From the NCBI GenBank assembly GCA_016802295.1, contig JAESIW010000137.1:4973242-5037241 (forward strand): DNA of 64,000 bases, written 5' to 3'. Numbering within the stretch: the stretch's first letter is position 1; every line of letters starts with the position of its first letter. Below the pieces are notes generated by a model. It was not told the origin of the DNA. It did no database searches and was given only the letters and a program-made list of their open reading frames with translations. The translations under genes were made by a program, and so were the position numbers. Shown piece by piece: positions 34,501 to 45,582 of this stretch. The DNA comes from Brachionus rotundiformis (taxonomy: Eukaryota; Rotifera; Eurotatoria; Ploima; Brachionidae).

Positions 34501-35077
34501 TCTTTTGAATTTTCAAATATATTTATTTTTGTGCTAATATTTTTTTTATAAAACAACAATTTAATTTTTGCAAACGTATTACTTTTTTTGTCTTGGTTAA
34601 GTCTACTTTGAATTTTGAATTTAAATAAAAAACCAAATATTACTTAAATATATTTTGTTCAATTAATTTTTTTTATATATGAATAATGTCTATTTTAAAA
34701 TAATTATTTTTCACTAGTTAAATTAGTTAGTACTTCAGTTTGAAAAAAAAAATAATAAATAAATCGTGTGATGAAAAATTTATGAAATATATTAATTTAA
34801 ATTTAAAGTTTTAGATCTTAGATTTGTATTATTATTTTTGAATTTTTTCTATATTGGTCAAGTTACCAGCAGGGAAAGTGTAATGTTTTTTCTGACATAT
34901 CAAGCCAAAAATTCATTTGATATTCTTTTTGAATTTAATTTAAATATTTTTCATGTCCATAAAAAAACAGCATGCTAATCATCATAAATTAAGTTCAATT
35001 TTGATTTAAAAAATTCATTTAAATTTTACCCTAAAATTTAGCTATATTTTTTATAAAATATAAAAATAACTATCAAA
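34501..35077. promoter_or_regulatory. Divergent intergenic region
   Basis: 577 bp between the divergently transcribed glucosidase II beta (-) and LEM-domain (+) genes. AT-rich; TTATAAAATATAAAAAT lies about 30 bp upstream of the LEM ATG (35050-35066) and could be a TATA-like element or simply AT-rich sequence. Confidence 0.35.
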
Positions 35078-35802
35078 ATGGAAGCAGAAAATCCTACACT
35101 TGATATCAATTCAATTACTTCTCTTAGTGATGAAGATTTGATCAAGAACTTAAAAAAAAATGGTCTAAAATTTGGACCAGTTACAGCAACTACTCGCTAT
35201 TTGTATGAAAAACGCCTTAGACAATTTCTAGATCCAACTTTGATTGAAAAAGAAAAGGAAGCTGAAGAGAACCATCAGCAATCAGCTCCGGAACAAAAGC
35301 AAGAGCCTTCGACTCAAGTCGATATTGAGACTATTTCTCATAAGAGCCACGAACAAGACACAGAAGAAGTTCCGGTGGAAACTAAACGTGATCAAATTCA
35401 AGTTGAGTCAAAAGTGACCATCAGTTCTATCGAGACTCCTGAAACCGATCTCAACAAATCTACAGACTCAGTTGGAAATTCTTCAGGTAATTTCTTTTAA
35501 CTTTTTAAAAATGTACTTATTTAATTGATTTATTTTTAATCAAGATAATTATCTTAACATTTCCGGAATCAGAGGAAGAGCCCCGTTGAAAAGACAAAAT
35601 GATCAGATAAATTCTCAAAATTCAACTTCTCAAAGTAATTTTTTGATTAATTTTAATCTAAAAATAAAAATTTTCAATCATAGGTCAAGACTCAAAGGGG
35701 TCAGTTGTCAAGTATTTGGTTCTTTTTTCAATCATAGCTCTTTGTGTTTACTTCGTTCAGGTTTTCTTAATGGATTCTGATGAAAATAATAAAGATTTTT
35801 AA
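35078..35802 (+). CDS. LEM-domain inner nuclear membrane protein (emerin/LAP2-like)
   Basis: The model is join(35078..35486, 35545..35634, 35684..35802), 205 aa. LEM proteins tether chromatin to the nuclear envelope through BAF and lamins. Seen: an N-terminal LEM domain of about 40 residues (SLSDEDLIKNLKKNGLKFG then TRYLYEKRLRQFL). A Glu/Gln/Ser-rich acidic, disordered middle follows, then a short basic RGRAPLKR segment. A single transmembrane helix near the C-terminus (YLVLFSIIALCVYFVQVFL) and a short acidic lumenal tail end it. Single N-terminal LEM plus one C-terminal membrane anchor is the emerin arrangement. It lacks the MAN1 C-terminal domains. Exon joins are phase 1 and the final frame ends cleanly. 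Confidence 0.88.
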
Positions 35803-36328
35803 AGAAAATAAAATGGATTGTACTCAACAATTACTTATTTATAATAAATTTTTTGTACTAATTGTTTCGAAGGATATGAATAATCAAAAAATGATAGAAA
35901 ATAATTTTTTATTTAGTTTAAAAAAATCAAAATAAAATTTTTGAAACAAATTTTGTTGTGTTTATTTTATTAAAATAAATAATTTGTTGTGCTAAAAATC
36001 GCCAAATGTTTCGAGTCTGATTTATATATATAAATTAATATTTTTTTAATCGAAAAAAAATAAATTTTAATAGAGCTGTTGATCTTTTAATTTTATTTGA
36101 AACAATTAAAAAAAATCTAAATTATAAACTTAAATAAAAATTGTACCTTTTATTCAAATTAAAATTTTTAGGCTGGCAACGAAAATTTTTGTCCCTTCAA
36201 CACTAAAACAAAACAAATAAAACCATTAGACTTCACATACGGTTAGTCTTTTACCCTTCAAGACTAGCAGGGTTTTTTATAAGAAACTAATCAGAATTGT
36301 TAAGCTAAATGCACTGAAATAGATAAAA
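35803..36328. other. Intergenic, convergent 3' regions
   Basis: Spacer between the LEM gene (+) and KDEL receptor (-) 3' ends. A slightly GC-richer patch at 36170-36290 (GGCTGGCAACG... and ...CTTCAAGACTAGCAGGG) shows no reading frame or tRNA-like fold that I can support. Confidence 0.45.
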
Positions 36329-37157
36329 TCAAATTTTTAATTTTCTTTCTATTTCTGTGCATAGTAATTCTTATTTATTTAAATTTAAATTTGTTTACCT
36401 TTAGTTATGTATAGGTAGAAAAAGTCACAATAGAGCACTGTCTGAACAATGCCAGCTAAAATAGCAATTAGATCATAGAACCCTTCGCTATAGTATCGGT
36501 ATATCCAGTTTAGAATATAGAAACCACGGTAAGCTCCAAGTGCAAACAGGTAGTGACTGGTGATTGACTCGGCTTCGCCAGTTTTGCTAACCATAAACAA
36601 TTGAGGCAAAATTGCCACCGATTCCAGATAAATAGAAAAAGTCCACAGTATCTTAATTAAATTGTTTTAATTTCAAAATTCAAATTAATTATAAAAAAAT
36701 GTCTCTTTTACTTCCAAGACATCAAAATCATGGTTCAACAACAAGGCTAATATTGCGCTTGGAATCAGCAGAAACTCTATTCGAAAAGTATCATGGTTCC
36801 TGTCATAGGTTGCCTTGAATTTTGCATACATCAAGTAGATAGTTCCATATGATGAAACCAAATAGAATATTTTCATTAGAGTGTTGTACAAAGAGATATA
36901 GTGAGTGAACAAATCCAAATATCGAGTTGAAAATACTAGCGCGAATAAAATTTGACTCCGACCTGATATACCTTTTAATTAAATAAAGATAGTTTTTTTT
37001 AATTTTAATTAGTTTTATTCTTGAATTTAAATAAAATAAAATTAATTTTAATAATTTTCAATTTACCTGCACATGATCTTGTTTTCCAAATTTTAATCAA
37101 TAAAATAATAATAGCGAATAAATGTGACAAGTCACCAATTAGTCGAAAAATGTTCAT
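36329..37157 (-). CDS. KDELR: ER lumen protein-retaining (KDEL) receptor
   Basis: The model is complement(join(36329..36369, 36399..36651, 36712..36971, 37067..37157)), 214 aa, against about 212 in animals. The seven-helix receptor binds K/HDEL tails in the Golgi and returns escaped ER proteins through COPI. Seen: MNIFRLIGDLSHLFAIIILL (helix 1), KIWKTRSCAGISGRSQ, STRYLDLF and HDTFRIEFLLIPS. WTFSIYLESVAILPQLFM, SHYLFALGAYRGFYILNW, YYSEGF and YCDFFYLYITK complete the fold. These are near-invariant family blocks, and binding residues such as the Arg of SGRSQ are present. The short last exon encodes a divergent tail (KELLCTEIERKLKI). Its Lys/Arg content is compatible with the COPI-binding lysine of the family, but this exon is the weakest part of the model. 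Confidence 0.94.
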
Positions 37158-37716
37158 TTTGCCGAAGAATTTATTCACTAAAATGGGCTACTTTCTAAAA
37201 ATTATTTTCTGTATTCAAATTATTTAATTATGATGACGAGTTGTTTAAAAAAAAATATATTAAATTTAGCAAATAGAAAGAAAAAAACTCGAATTTTTTA
37301 CTGTAATTTTATAAAAATTTAAAATTCAAAAACTAATCATTTTATTATTGAATTATACACGTACAAGCTGATTTAAAAAGTAAAACTGAAATTTTAGAAA
37401 TATGTATAGCTTTGCATTATATACAACGTGGCGATTGCACATCAAAAATTAACCAAAATTTTATTTTGAATTTTAATAGAAAAAAATTATAATAAAAAAT
37501 TTTGATTTGCAAAACTTTAAGAGAAAAAATCGTTTAGGTTAAGCTCTTATTTTTTTAAATATATCCTTATTGGTCCAGTATTATTTTTCATCAATAAACT
37601 ATGTCTATGAAAAATTTTAATCAACTAAACGACTAAAAAAATTGATACAAAAATACTTAATTAATTTTAACAATTTTTTAAAAATTTTATTTAAATGACT
37701 ATAATATAAAACTATT
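37158..37716. other. Intergenic
   Basis: AT-rich spacer between the KDEL receptor start and the 3' end of ARMC2, both on the minus strand. No gene is recognisable. Confidence 0.5.
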
Positions 37717-40700
37717 TTAAACATTTCTAATAAGTCGAGCAATTAAAAACTTGGCAACAGGTTGAAAGTCTTGTTTCCACAAATAATCCATGTAGTCATC
37801 TATGTTTTCGGCGTTGTCTTCTTCCGGTGCTGACGATTTGAACTCACTTTTGAGACATCTCAAGGCAAAATTTTCGTCCAACAATTCTTTTAATAATACA
37901 GTTAATAATTTTATTTCATTTTGGTCAAAAAAGTGATTTATTGGTCTCGTATTATCACTGTAGTTCATAAACAATTTACATATCATCGATGACAACTGCC
38001 AATCTGAAGGACCAATTTCATTTAAAAGATCTATAAGCCTTGATAAATTAAATAAATATTAGATATTTTTAGTCCGTTTTAAAATTTACTTTTTAATGCC
38101 ATTTTCTTCTCTAAGAATTGCTCGATTTTCTTGATCGGTCATTATATTTATTAAAAATCCAATTACTATATAAATCAGCTCTCTATTATTTGAATTTAAA
38201 TAAGCAATCGCCAGTATGTTTACTAAAATAAAAAATATTACTATTTTTTTAATAAAATTTAATAAAATAAACCTTTTCTATACGCCAAATAGCCACGAAC
38301 ATTCTGGTCTCTGGACAAATTGGCAAATACTCTAAATACTTCTATAATTGCTTCTAAATTGTTTGAGAGCAAAAATTTCATCAAGCCTTTAACAAATTAT
38401 TAATTATAAGAATATTAATTTATTAAATTATTTTACAATCGACTATTTTTTGTGAATATTCTGTTATCAATTCGGAATTATAAAAAGATAGGTTATTAAT
38501 AGTGACAACTGTGTTTATGATTAACTCTTCACAACTCAAATCTTTGAACTCTTAAAATAATTTTCATTTAAAATAACAAATTATTTTTAATTTGTATTAA
38601 AAATATTAAAAGTACCAAGAATTTTTAAAAGAATATCCAGTATGTCTTGTCTCTTGGCCAATTTTTCGCCAACTTCTTCGCTTATTCCCAAATTGGCAAC
38701 AATGCGAACATATTTAATGAGTACATCTTCGTTCGGATTTGCTTCGACTTCGCTTAATTCTTGCAAATTAGCTTTTGATTCATTAGAAGTCTATTTAAAT
38801 ACATTTTTAAAAAACATCTTATTAAAATTTTCTAATTAATTACTTGTTGATCATTGTTAAAATACACCTTTAATGTGTTAAGTAAAGTTTCCATTGAGTA
38901 TTTTTCGTTAATGAAGCGTAAACGAGCGTTTTCACAGCGACCAGTGATGTTTCCCAAAACGAAACCGATGCGCACAATTAAATCCTGTTTGGACTCATGT
39001 TTTATCATTACTTTGAGGAAAGATTTATAGAATGACTCATGGTTGATCAAGTTTTGGCAACAATCGGAGTGCAATGTTAATTTGCTAATAATTACAAAAA
39101 AATTTAAAAACAAATCAAAAAATTGTCGATCTAATTTACCTTAAAATACGGGACACATTTAGCATTAGCTCTGCATCACTAGTGTAATATTTTAAGATAT
39201 AAACCAGATGATCCATTAGTTTAAGGTTCAAAAATTTTTGTCTTGTATTGGACAAGTCCGCTAAATTTCGGATGGTTGCGGTTATCTTAAACAAAAATTT
39301 AATGCTATTTTTATTTTTGATTTTAATTCTAAAATACCTGTACAAGAGCATGACCAGTATCTGCTTTTAATGTCTCGGTATCCTTAAACTTGTGTAAAAA
39401 AATTACTTTAATAAAAAAAATAATAAAATTAATTATAATATACATATTTGCTCAAATCTTTGGTTATTTTCAAAATAACCTCTTCTACATTTTTTGAAGA
39501 CAGAAGCTTTAATATTTTTATATTTTCACTCAAATTTTTAATTGTTCCACAAAAATAAATGACTGTATCAGAATTTTCTTTGAAATCAAATCGTTCCGTA
39601 ATGCTTAATATGGTTTCTATTAAATCAAATATTATTATTTTATTCCTGATATTTAAATTTTTTTTCTCAAATACCCATCAAACTAGAATCCAAAAAAAAA
39701 AGATCATTCTCACTATTTCTACTAATTGAAAACAATAATCTACAAATATTGGTCAAGTTACTTCCTGTTATTTTCATCTTAAAATAAAATTTATTTGTTT
39801 CTTAATCAATTATAATTTTTTCATACATTTAGAATTATTTTTGATATTTTGAGCTTTATTCTGTCACTTTCTATATCGAGATATTTGAATAAAATTTTTA
39901 GGATTGTAGATCGTTTGGTGCATGTCTTTGAATACATTTGATTCTCGACCACTAGTTGGTTGAGAATATCAGAAGAGTCACAGAAATAATCAATTTGGTT
40001 GTCTAAAAAATTATTTTTAAAAAATAATAAGCAAAAAAATCTAAATTAAATTACTTTTGAAAAAAACATCCATTTTATTAACTAATGGCTCAATAAATTT
40101 TTTCCAAGTTAGATCAATTTTGTCATTATTTTTATTATCTTGACATTTTGACTTATTATCATCGTATTTTATTTTTAATTTATCAGCACTTTTTTGCAAA
40201 GGTGCCAAGCGACTTGCTGATTTTGGACTTGATAGCTTTATCAAATCAGTTTCTTCATTTCGAAGACTCGACCTAGATTCACTTTCAAGAGATGTCTGAG
40301 TACTAAAAGTCGTTTTGGACGCGTTTTTGCCTTCGATTGGAGATAGTCTAGTTGCGGAAATTGGTCTATTTGCAATTGGGTCTGCTTCAAAGCTTTTGGA
40401 ACCAATTCTTAAGTAAAAATTAGAAAAAGAGAATTTTTTCTCACAAAAAATTACGAGAAAGAGCTTGGTGGCCTCTCGTTTACTGGTCGAGTACTTTTTG
40501 GTCCAAACAAGCTTCTCTTGTCATCTCTGGGCGTGAATGGTCTATTTGAGTTCAAAGTCCTGGCCAAATTGCCAGATGATTCGGGCAAATAGGCCACCTG
40601 ATTTCGTTTAGCATCATGAAGTTTTTCCTTGGCAGCTTTGATTATTTGAGATGAAGTTGGTGCGTTTGAAGGTGCCTCGTAAAATGGTATATCGTTCTTC

Positions 40701-40753
40701 TGCGACTTTCGGCGCACTAATTCCGAAGATTTTGGTGAACTAGAACGTGACAT
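37717..40753 (-). CDS. ARMC2: Armadillo-repeat protein ARMC2
   Basis: The model is complement(join(37717..38038, 38090..38222, 38273..38386, 38437..38550, 38616..38790, 38868..39084, 39140..39285, 39338..39388, 39444..39616, 39675..39777, 39827..40002, 40055..40407, 40455..40753)), 791 aa, 13 exons. All phases are consistent. ARMC2 is a cilium/sperm-flagellum protein, required in mammals for the axonemal central pair and radial spokes. Seen: an N-terminal disordered region with SSQIIKAAKEKLHDAKR and a conserved RPFTPRDDKRSLFGP block. A Ser-rich linker follows, then about ten armadillo-type helices through the rest (for example LIVRIGFVLGNITGRCENAR, VFRVFANLSRDQNVRGYLAY). It ends in a conserved acidic DNAENIDDYMDYLW before ARLIRNV. 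Human ARMC2 is about 870 aa. Start ambiguity: an in-frame non-ATG extension exists upstream, so I take the ATG at 40753. Confidence 0.9.
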
Positions 40754-41154
40754 TTTGATGAGTTTTTTTAAACTTTGGATCAAGTATTTAATTATCCTGT
40801 TTAATCATTAAGAATGTGTTGAACATTGATTTAAGCATAGTTTAATTATTTTTATTTTTAAAAGAATTTAAACTTAAATTAGAATTTGTGAATTTTAAAG
40901 CAGCAGTAAATATGATTAAAATTGATTTAATTTTTTTTTCATTATAATATTCAGTTTCCATGGCAACTATTTTATTTTAAATCCAAAAACTCTATTACTT
41001 TTTCATGGTTAAGTTTTACATATCCTCGAATTGTTATTTTTACTAATTAATTTATTACTTAAAAAGCAATAATAATGATAATGATAGCCGAAAAGAAAGA
41101 TATTAAAATGAATCAAACTAAATCAAGTTTATTTTACGCAAAAAAATTTATAAT
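40754..41154. other. Intergenic
   Basis: AT-rich spacer between two minus-strand genes; probably the 3' UTR of the coiled-coil gene and promoter of ARMC2. A plus-strand open frame at 41075-41260 lies over the last exon of the coiled-coil gene and is not called. Confidence 0.45.
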
Positions 41155-42974
41155 TTATTCTTTAAATAAATTTAAGCTATTTAAAGGATTTTTATTTTTG
41201 TTCAGATGGGAAGTTTTGAATCCGAATTGCAACTCTTTCAATTATAATAACAATTATTAAGCTTTAAATTTTACTTTGTAAATATGTTTACCTTGTAAAT
41301 TAGTTGATTGATTTTCTGTTTCGGAAAAACTTAAATTTAGACTTTTGTCATAATCGAATGATGAACTCAACTTGGCCCTATTGTGATTTTCTCTTAAATT
41401 TTCAATTTGGGAATCAAGTACATTATTGCTTAATGGATCTTCTGAAAAAAAAATATAATTATTTCTATAATTTATTTTAACTACCCTCCAAAGTTTCTAA
41501 TTGTTCTGCCAATTGTAACTTATTAATTGCTTCAATAAATTTAAGAAATTAAATATCTTTTATTTTAAATTTTAATTGAACAAAAAAAACTCTTACTTAG
41601 TCGCAAATTTTGAGTACATTTCATGTTTTTGCGCGGAATTGGTGTCAGTGTCAAATTAAGTTTGGGTATTAAAATTGTAGGAGCATGATAAGTATCTCTT
41701 TCTTGATAATCAATTTCATTTTCTCTTAAGTTTGGCTCATTATTTTCAGATATCTTTGTCAAAGGTGTCGAAGTCAAATAAGTGGATTTATTTAGTTGCG
41801 TTTTTAGTCTATTTTGCGTCCAAAGTGGATTACTCGGCTGTAATTAATAAAGATAAGTTTGTAAATTTAATTTGAAATTGATTACCTTCAAAAAAATATC
41901 TGATTCAGGTGGATTGGCTTCTGTATGAATAAATGATCTTGAAAAATTTGCTGGAGCTATCAAAATATATTTATTAAATGATCTTTTGTAAACAGGAGCT
42001 AATAGTTACTGGATATTTTGCTACATTCATCAGATGGTTGTGGCTGAGTCTCTGCCTCTTTGATTTTTTCTTTTTCTATCATTTTTTTATAACCAGCAGC
42101 TCTAATTAAGACTTTAAATCAATCATAGTTTAAATTTTTAAGCTTACATCTTTACTATATTATTTTTCAAGTTTAACCAAATATTATGATTTTTATATTT
42201 TTGATCTAAGATTTCCTGTAAATACTCAGATTTTTTTATCCTCAAATTTTCTATCCTTTTCAAAAAGTTAAAATTTGGAAAAAATATAAACCGATTACTA
42301 CAAATGAAGCTTATCATAATACAAAATTATTTTTTCACCCATACCATCACTTAATTTAAAATCGTCCCGTATAATTTTTTCAAATACAGAAAAATTTTTA
42401 TCATTTAGGCTTCTTTCATAATTTCTTTGGCAAAAACTAAATTAAAAAATATTTTTATAAAGATTGAATTAAGTACAATTTATCATCAAATTCTTTTTTG
42501 GTCATATCCAAGTTTTTTTTTGCAACGATTAGGTCTTTGTTTGCATTTTTAATGGATAAAATAATTCTTAAATTGTATTTGAACAAAAACTTTCAAAAAC
42601 CTTGCTAGATTACCTTTGGATGTTATCTTTAAGTTTGCTTGACAAAGACTTGTACAGATCTAATTTCGAGACAAAGTCATGTTGTTTTTCTTCAAGAACT
42701 AAAAATTCGTCTTTCAGACTTTTAGTTTTTGATTGAATTTCTAAAAGAATGTTGGTATTATTTTATTAATTAAAGATAAAAATATTCTCTCCAAGACCCT
42801 TAGTTTCTTCATCAGTCTGGTGAATTAGCTCCAAAATTTTTTGCTTTTCAAACTCTAAAAAAACCACCATCAATTAACCAGCCTTGCAAGTTAGGTTCAT
42901 ATATTACCATGAATTTTTAAGCCATCTTGAATACCAATAACCTCTCTGTCATACTCATTAAGCTGGAAGTTCAT
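41155..42974 (-). CDS. Coiled-coil protein of unknown family
   Basis: The model is complement(join(41155..41234, 41292..41441, 41485..41529, 41597..41837, 41886..41956, 42010..42101, 42148..42250, 42345..42436, 42477..42566, 42614..42740, 42798..42854, 42908..42974)), 404 aa, twelve exons that close in phase with GT-AG sites. Seen: about 190 residues of charged heptad-like coiled coil (EFEKQKILELIHQTDEETKE onward). A Ser/Thr/Pro/Asn-rich disordered half with repeated TPLTK and LTLTPIP-type sites follows, and a short tail ending LFKE. No catalytic domain, signal or membrane segment. Architecture, and the segment CQRNYERSLNDKNF inside the coil, faintly recall meiotic coiled-coil proteins such as SIX6OS1, but I cannot claim homology. 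It is divergent with ESS2 (245-bp shared upstream region). Confidence 0.65.
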
Positions 42975-43219
42975 TTTCACACTTTTAAACTCGTGTATTT
43001 AAAAAAATAAATCAATTAAGCAACAATTTATCCTTGACTTAATTTAGTTTTAAAATCTTTTTAAAATCTTAATGGGAAGTTTCACATTCAAAGACAAAAA
43101 AAAAGTCTTGGTGCATATTTTTATTTTTTTAAATTATAAATTTGTTAACAAGATGAAATATTTAACACTACTTAAAATAAATAATTCAAATATAAAACTA
43201 AAAAAGTTCCAAATGAGCC
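42975..43219. promoter_or_regulatory. Putative bidirectional promoter
   Basis: 245 bp separate the ATGs of the coiled-coil gene (-) and ESS2 (+). Both must start here unless trans-spliced from afar. A small out-of-frame upstream ATG at 43213 opens 11 codons that overlap the ESS2 start. Confidence 0.4.
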
Positions 43220-44680
43220 ATGTCTGTGGTGAAAAAGTCATCAGATGACGAGCAAATATGTGTACCTACTGACCATAAGCCTAGACGCAAGATCAACGTA
43301 TTGGACGAGGACAGCTACATTAAAAAATTGGAAAATATTATAGAAAAGAGTTTTTTTCCCGATTTGGAGCGGCTTAAAATACAGCAAGCTTACCAAGAAG
43401 CGCTCAAGACAAACAACTATGATGCTTTAAATGATCTTTATGAACGATACAACAAACTTGTGGCCTCATCTGACTCAAATGTCGGCTCAACACCGAGAAC
43501 ATCTTCCAAAGATGGGTTACAAACAGACTTGCCATATGCAAATGAAGAACCACCAGTGATAGATTTAGAAAAGCCTACTAACCAAAAAATAACCGAGTCT
43601 TTGGACTCTTTTTTGTCAACAAATACCAGTGAAGATAATATATCTTTTGAAGCGCTGATCGAAGATGCCGAAAAAAAACAGCGAACCAAAATTCATCAAG
43701 CTTGGCTTTTCGAAAAAGAAAAGCACCATTTAAAAGTAAGATAAAATATATTTGAATTTATAAAATGAAGTCTATCTATATGTGACTAGAAATCGGAAGA
43801 ATCGTTGATGCTTGATGGACCTAAGCATAACGATGATATAATAAAATCACTTGACACATGGAAATACACTAGCAAAAATACACTAATGTATATTCCCGAG
43901 GGAGCTCCGCTTACTTTAGAGGAAGAGTTAATTCAAGCCAAGTCCAGTCGAGTGATAAATCATACCAATACAAGATTTACACCTGAAGTATTGAATAAAA
44001 TTGGGACAGTAGTTCAAATGCCAACATCAAGCGTCAAACCAAACCCGTTGGCTAATTCTATAAAGAAGCTTAATGTGGATGGTAATGAAGCTGGACCCAA
44101 AGAGACCCCTAAAATTCGCGGATACAGCTTAGTTGATCCTTGTCCTTCTCCGATGCCTGGAAAATTGGCTGGTGACGAGTCTCCGATGATGGTTTGGGGT
44201 GAAGTTGAAAGCACCCCAATGAGGCTAGATCCCAGTCAGACGCCATTTACTCCGCGGTTCTCGGACGGACCTGAGTTCAAAATACCTGATATTCCTGAAC
44301 GGGAAAAAATCGCTCTGCAACTGGAAGAAAAGATAAGCGCCGAAAAAAGAAAGAAAAAAATGGAAGCTTTGAAACAAGTGCAGAAAAGCATTGCATCACC
44401 GTCGAGAAACATCCTAAACTCGCCCAGAGCATCAGATAGAATAAACAACATGTCACCTGCAGCACAAAGACTACTCTCATTAAAAAAGAAAAACGATTCG
44501 ATCCTTTCATCTCCAATTTTAGGTCGGTCTCCGTCAATGAAAAGTCCATATATGGGATTTGAATCGCCCAGAATGGCCACCCCTGATAGATCAAGTCGAC
44601 AAATGACCAATTTGAAAAGTAGTCTCAAAAGACCAGCCGAGTCATGCTTCGATGATGACCTAAAGTCGCCCAAAATTTAA
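43220..44680 (+). CDS. ESS2: Splicing factor ESS2 (DGCR14/Es2 family)
   Basis: The model is join(43220..43735, 43790..44680), 468 aa, intron 54 nt. ESS2 is a nuclear component of the spliceosomal C complex, with a role in splice-site fidelity. Seen: the family start LDEDSYIKKLENIIEKSFFPDLERLKIQ, then a serine-rich middle. The central IRGYSLVDPCPSPMPG, SPMMVWGEVESTPMRL and TPFTPRFSDGPEFKIPDIPE follow. A basic helix EEKISAEKRKKKMEALKQV and a C-terminal Ser-Pro-rich stretch (SPAAQRLLS, SPSMKSPYMG, SPRMATP) end it. Length matches the family (about 470-480). Multiple SP/TP sites suggest proline-directed phosphorylation. GC content and codon use are less AT-biased than in neighbouring genes. Confidence 0.95.
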
Positions 44681-45110
44681 ATATTTGTTTTAAATTAATG
44701 TAAATTGTTTTAAATAATCGGAGAAATATTTTTTTTTGCTTGAAAAAGTTATTTAAATTTTAAATCAATAAATCATTTTTAAAAACATTAAATCTTTAAA
44801 AACTAAGAATGCATTTTTCAAATATTTAAAAATAATGCTCATCTAATCAGTGTTTTTGTCCAAACTTTTCCAAAAATACTTATAAGAAAACAATTTATGG
44901 CCGCGTATAATATTTTTAAAAAACAAAAATACTGATGTTAGGGTCAAATATTTTTTGTTAGTACAATTAAATTTAAAATGTCAAATATGATTAACTTAGT
45001 AACTGTTTTATTTCTTTGACAGCTAAATTGATCCAATAGAAAAAAAAATTTATCTAAAAAAACATACATAAAGGAAATTATTGAGCAAGACAATATTCAC
45101 TATATCCAAA

Positions 45111-45582
45111 ATGTCTTTTATCGAAATCCCAAACAACTTAAGCCAAGATGAGTTCATTAAACCAGAACAAGCGAAAAAAACTAGAGGAAAAGGAAAAGTT
45201 TACCTCCCTTTCTGTAGTTTTCGTAACTTAGAATCAACTTAAGGAAATCTAGCAATGACTTTTGCCGATAACGATTGGACCTGTAAACGAGCCACAGAGA
45301 ATTTGCCTGGCGATGTCATTTGGTATCAATGTACAAAATGGATAATTCGTTTAAAGCTTTATAGTTTTAACAACTCTATCCTTATTGAAATGACAGACGA
45401 GGTCCATTTTGTATATCAGCGAATATGAAGCATCAGACTCGGATGATCCGCCTGTACAAGAGCCAATATCAAAAAAAATTCGTCTTGAAGAGACCGCTGT
45501 TAAAAAAAATGCGGTAGACCAGTTGGATCAAACAAACAAAAAAGAAAGTAAAAAAGTGAATATTATTTTTGTCGATATTTAA
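45111..45582 (+). pseudogene. Broken protein-coding fragment, possibly FLYWCH/MULE-associated zinc-finger type
   Basis: From an ATG at 45111 the frame reads 43 codons to a TAA. The same frame then continues open through DNDWTCKRATENLPGDVIWY and TKWIIRLKLYSFNNS, ending at a TGA near 45428. A different frame then encodes an acidic/lysine-rich end (EYEASDSDDPPVQEP...KKIRLEE) to a TAA at 45582. GC and codon composition stand out from the flanks. The W...ENLxGDVIWYQC spacing resembles FLYWCH-like zinc-binding modules common in transposase-linked proteins, but this is a guess. One stop and one frame change with no usable 50-nt intron point to decay. Confidence 0.4.

Noticed and set aside
36170..36290. 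GC-richer patch suggesting an RNA gene
   Set aside because: No tRNA, snRNA or hairpin fold can be drawn convincingly, and no Sm or box motifs are seen.
44236..44673. 145-codon open frame on the minus strand
   Set aside because: Antisense shadow of ESS2, whose conserved blocks are unmistakable on the plus strand.
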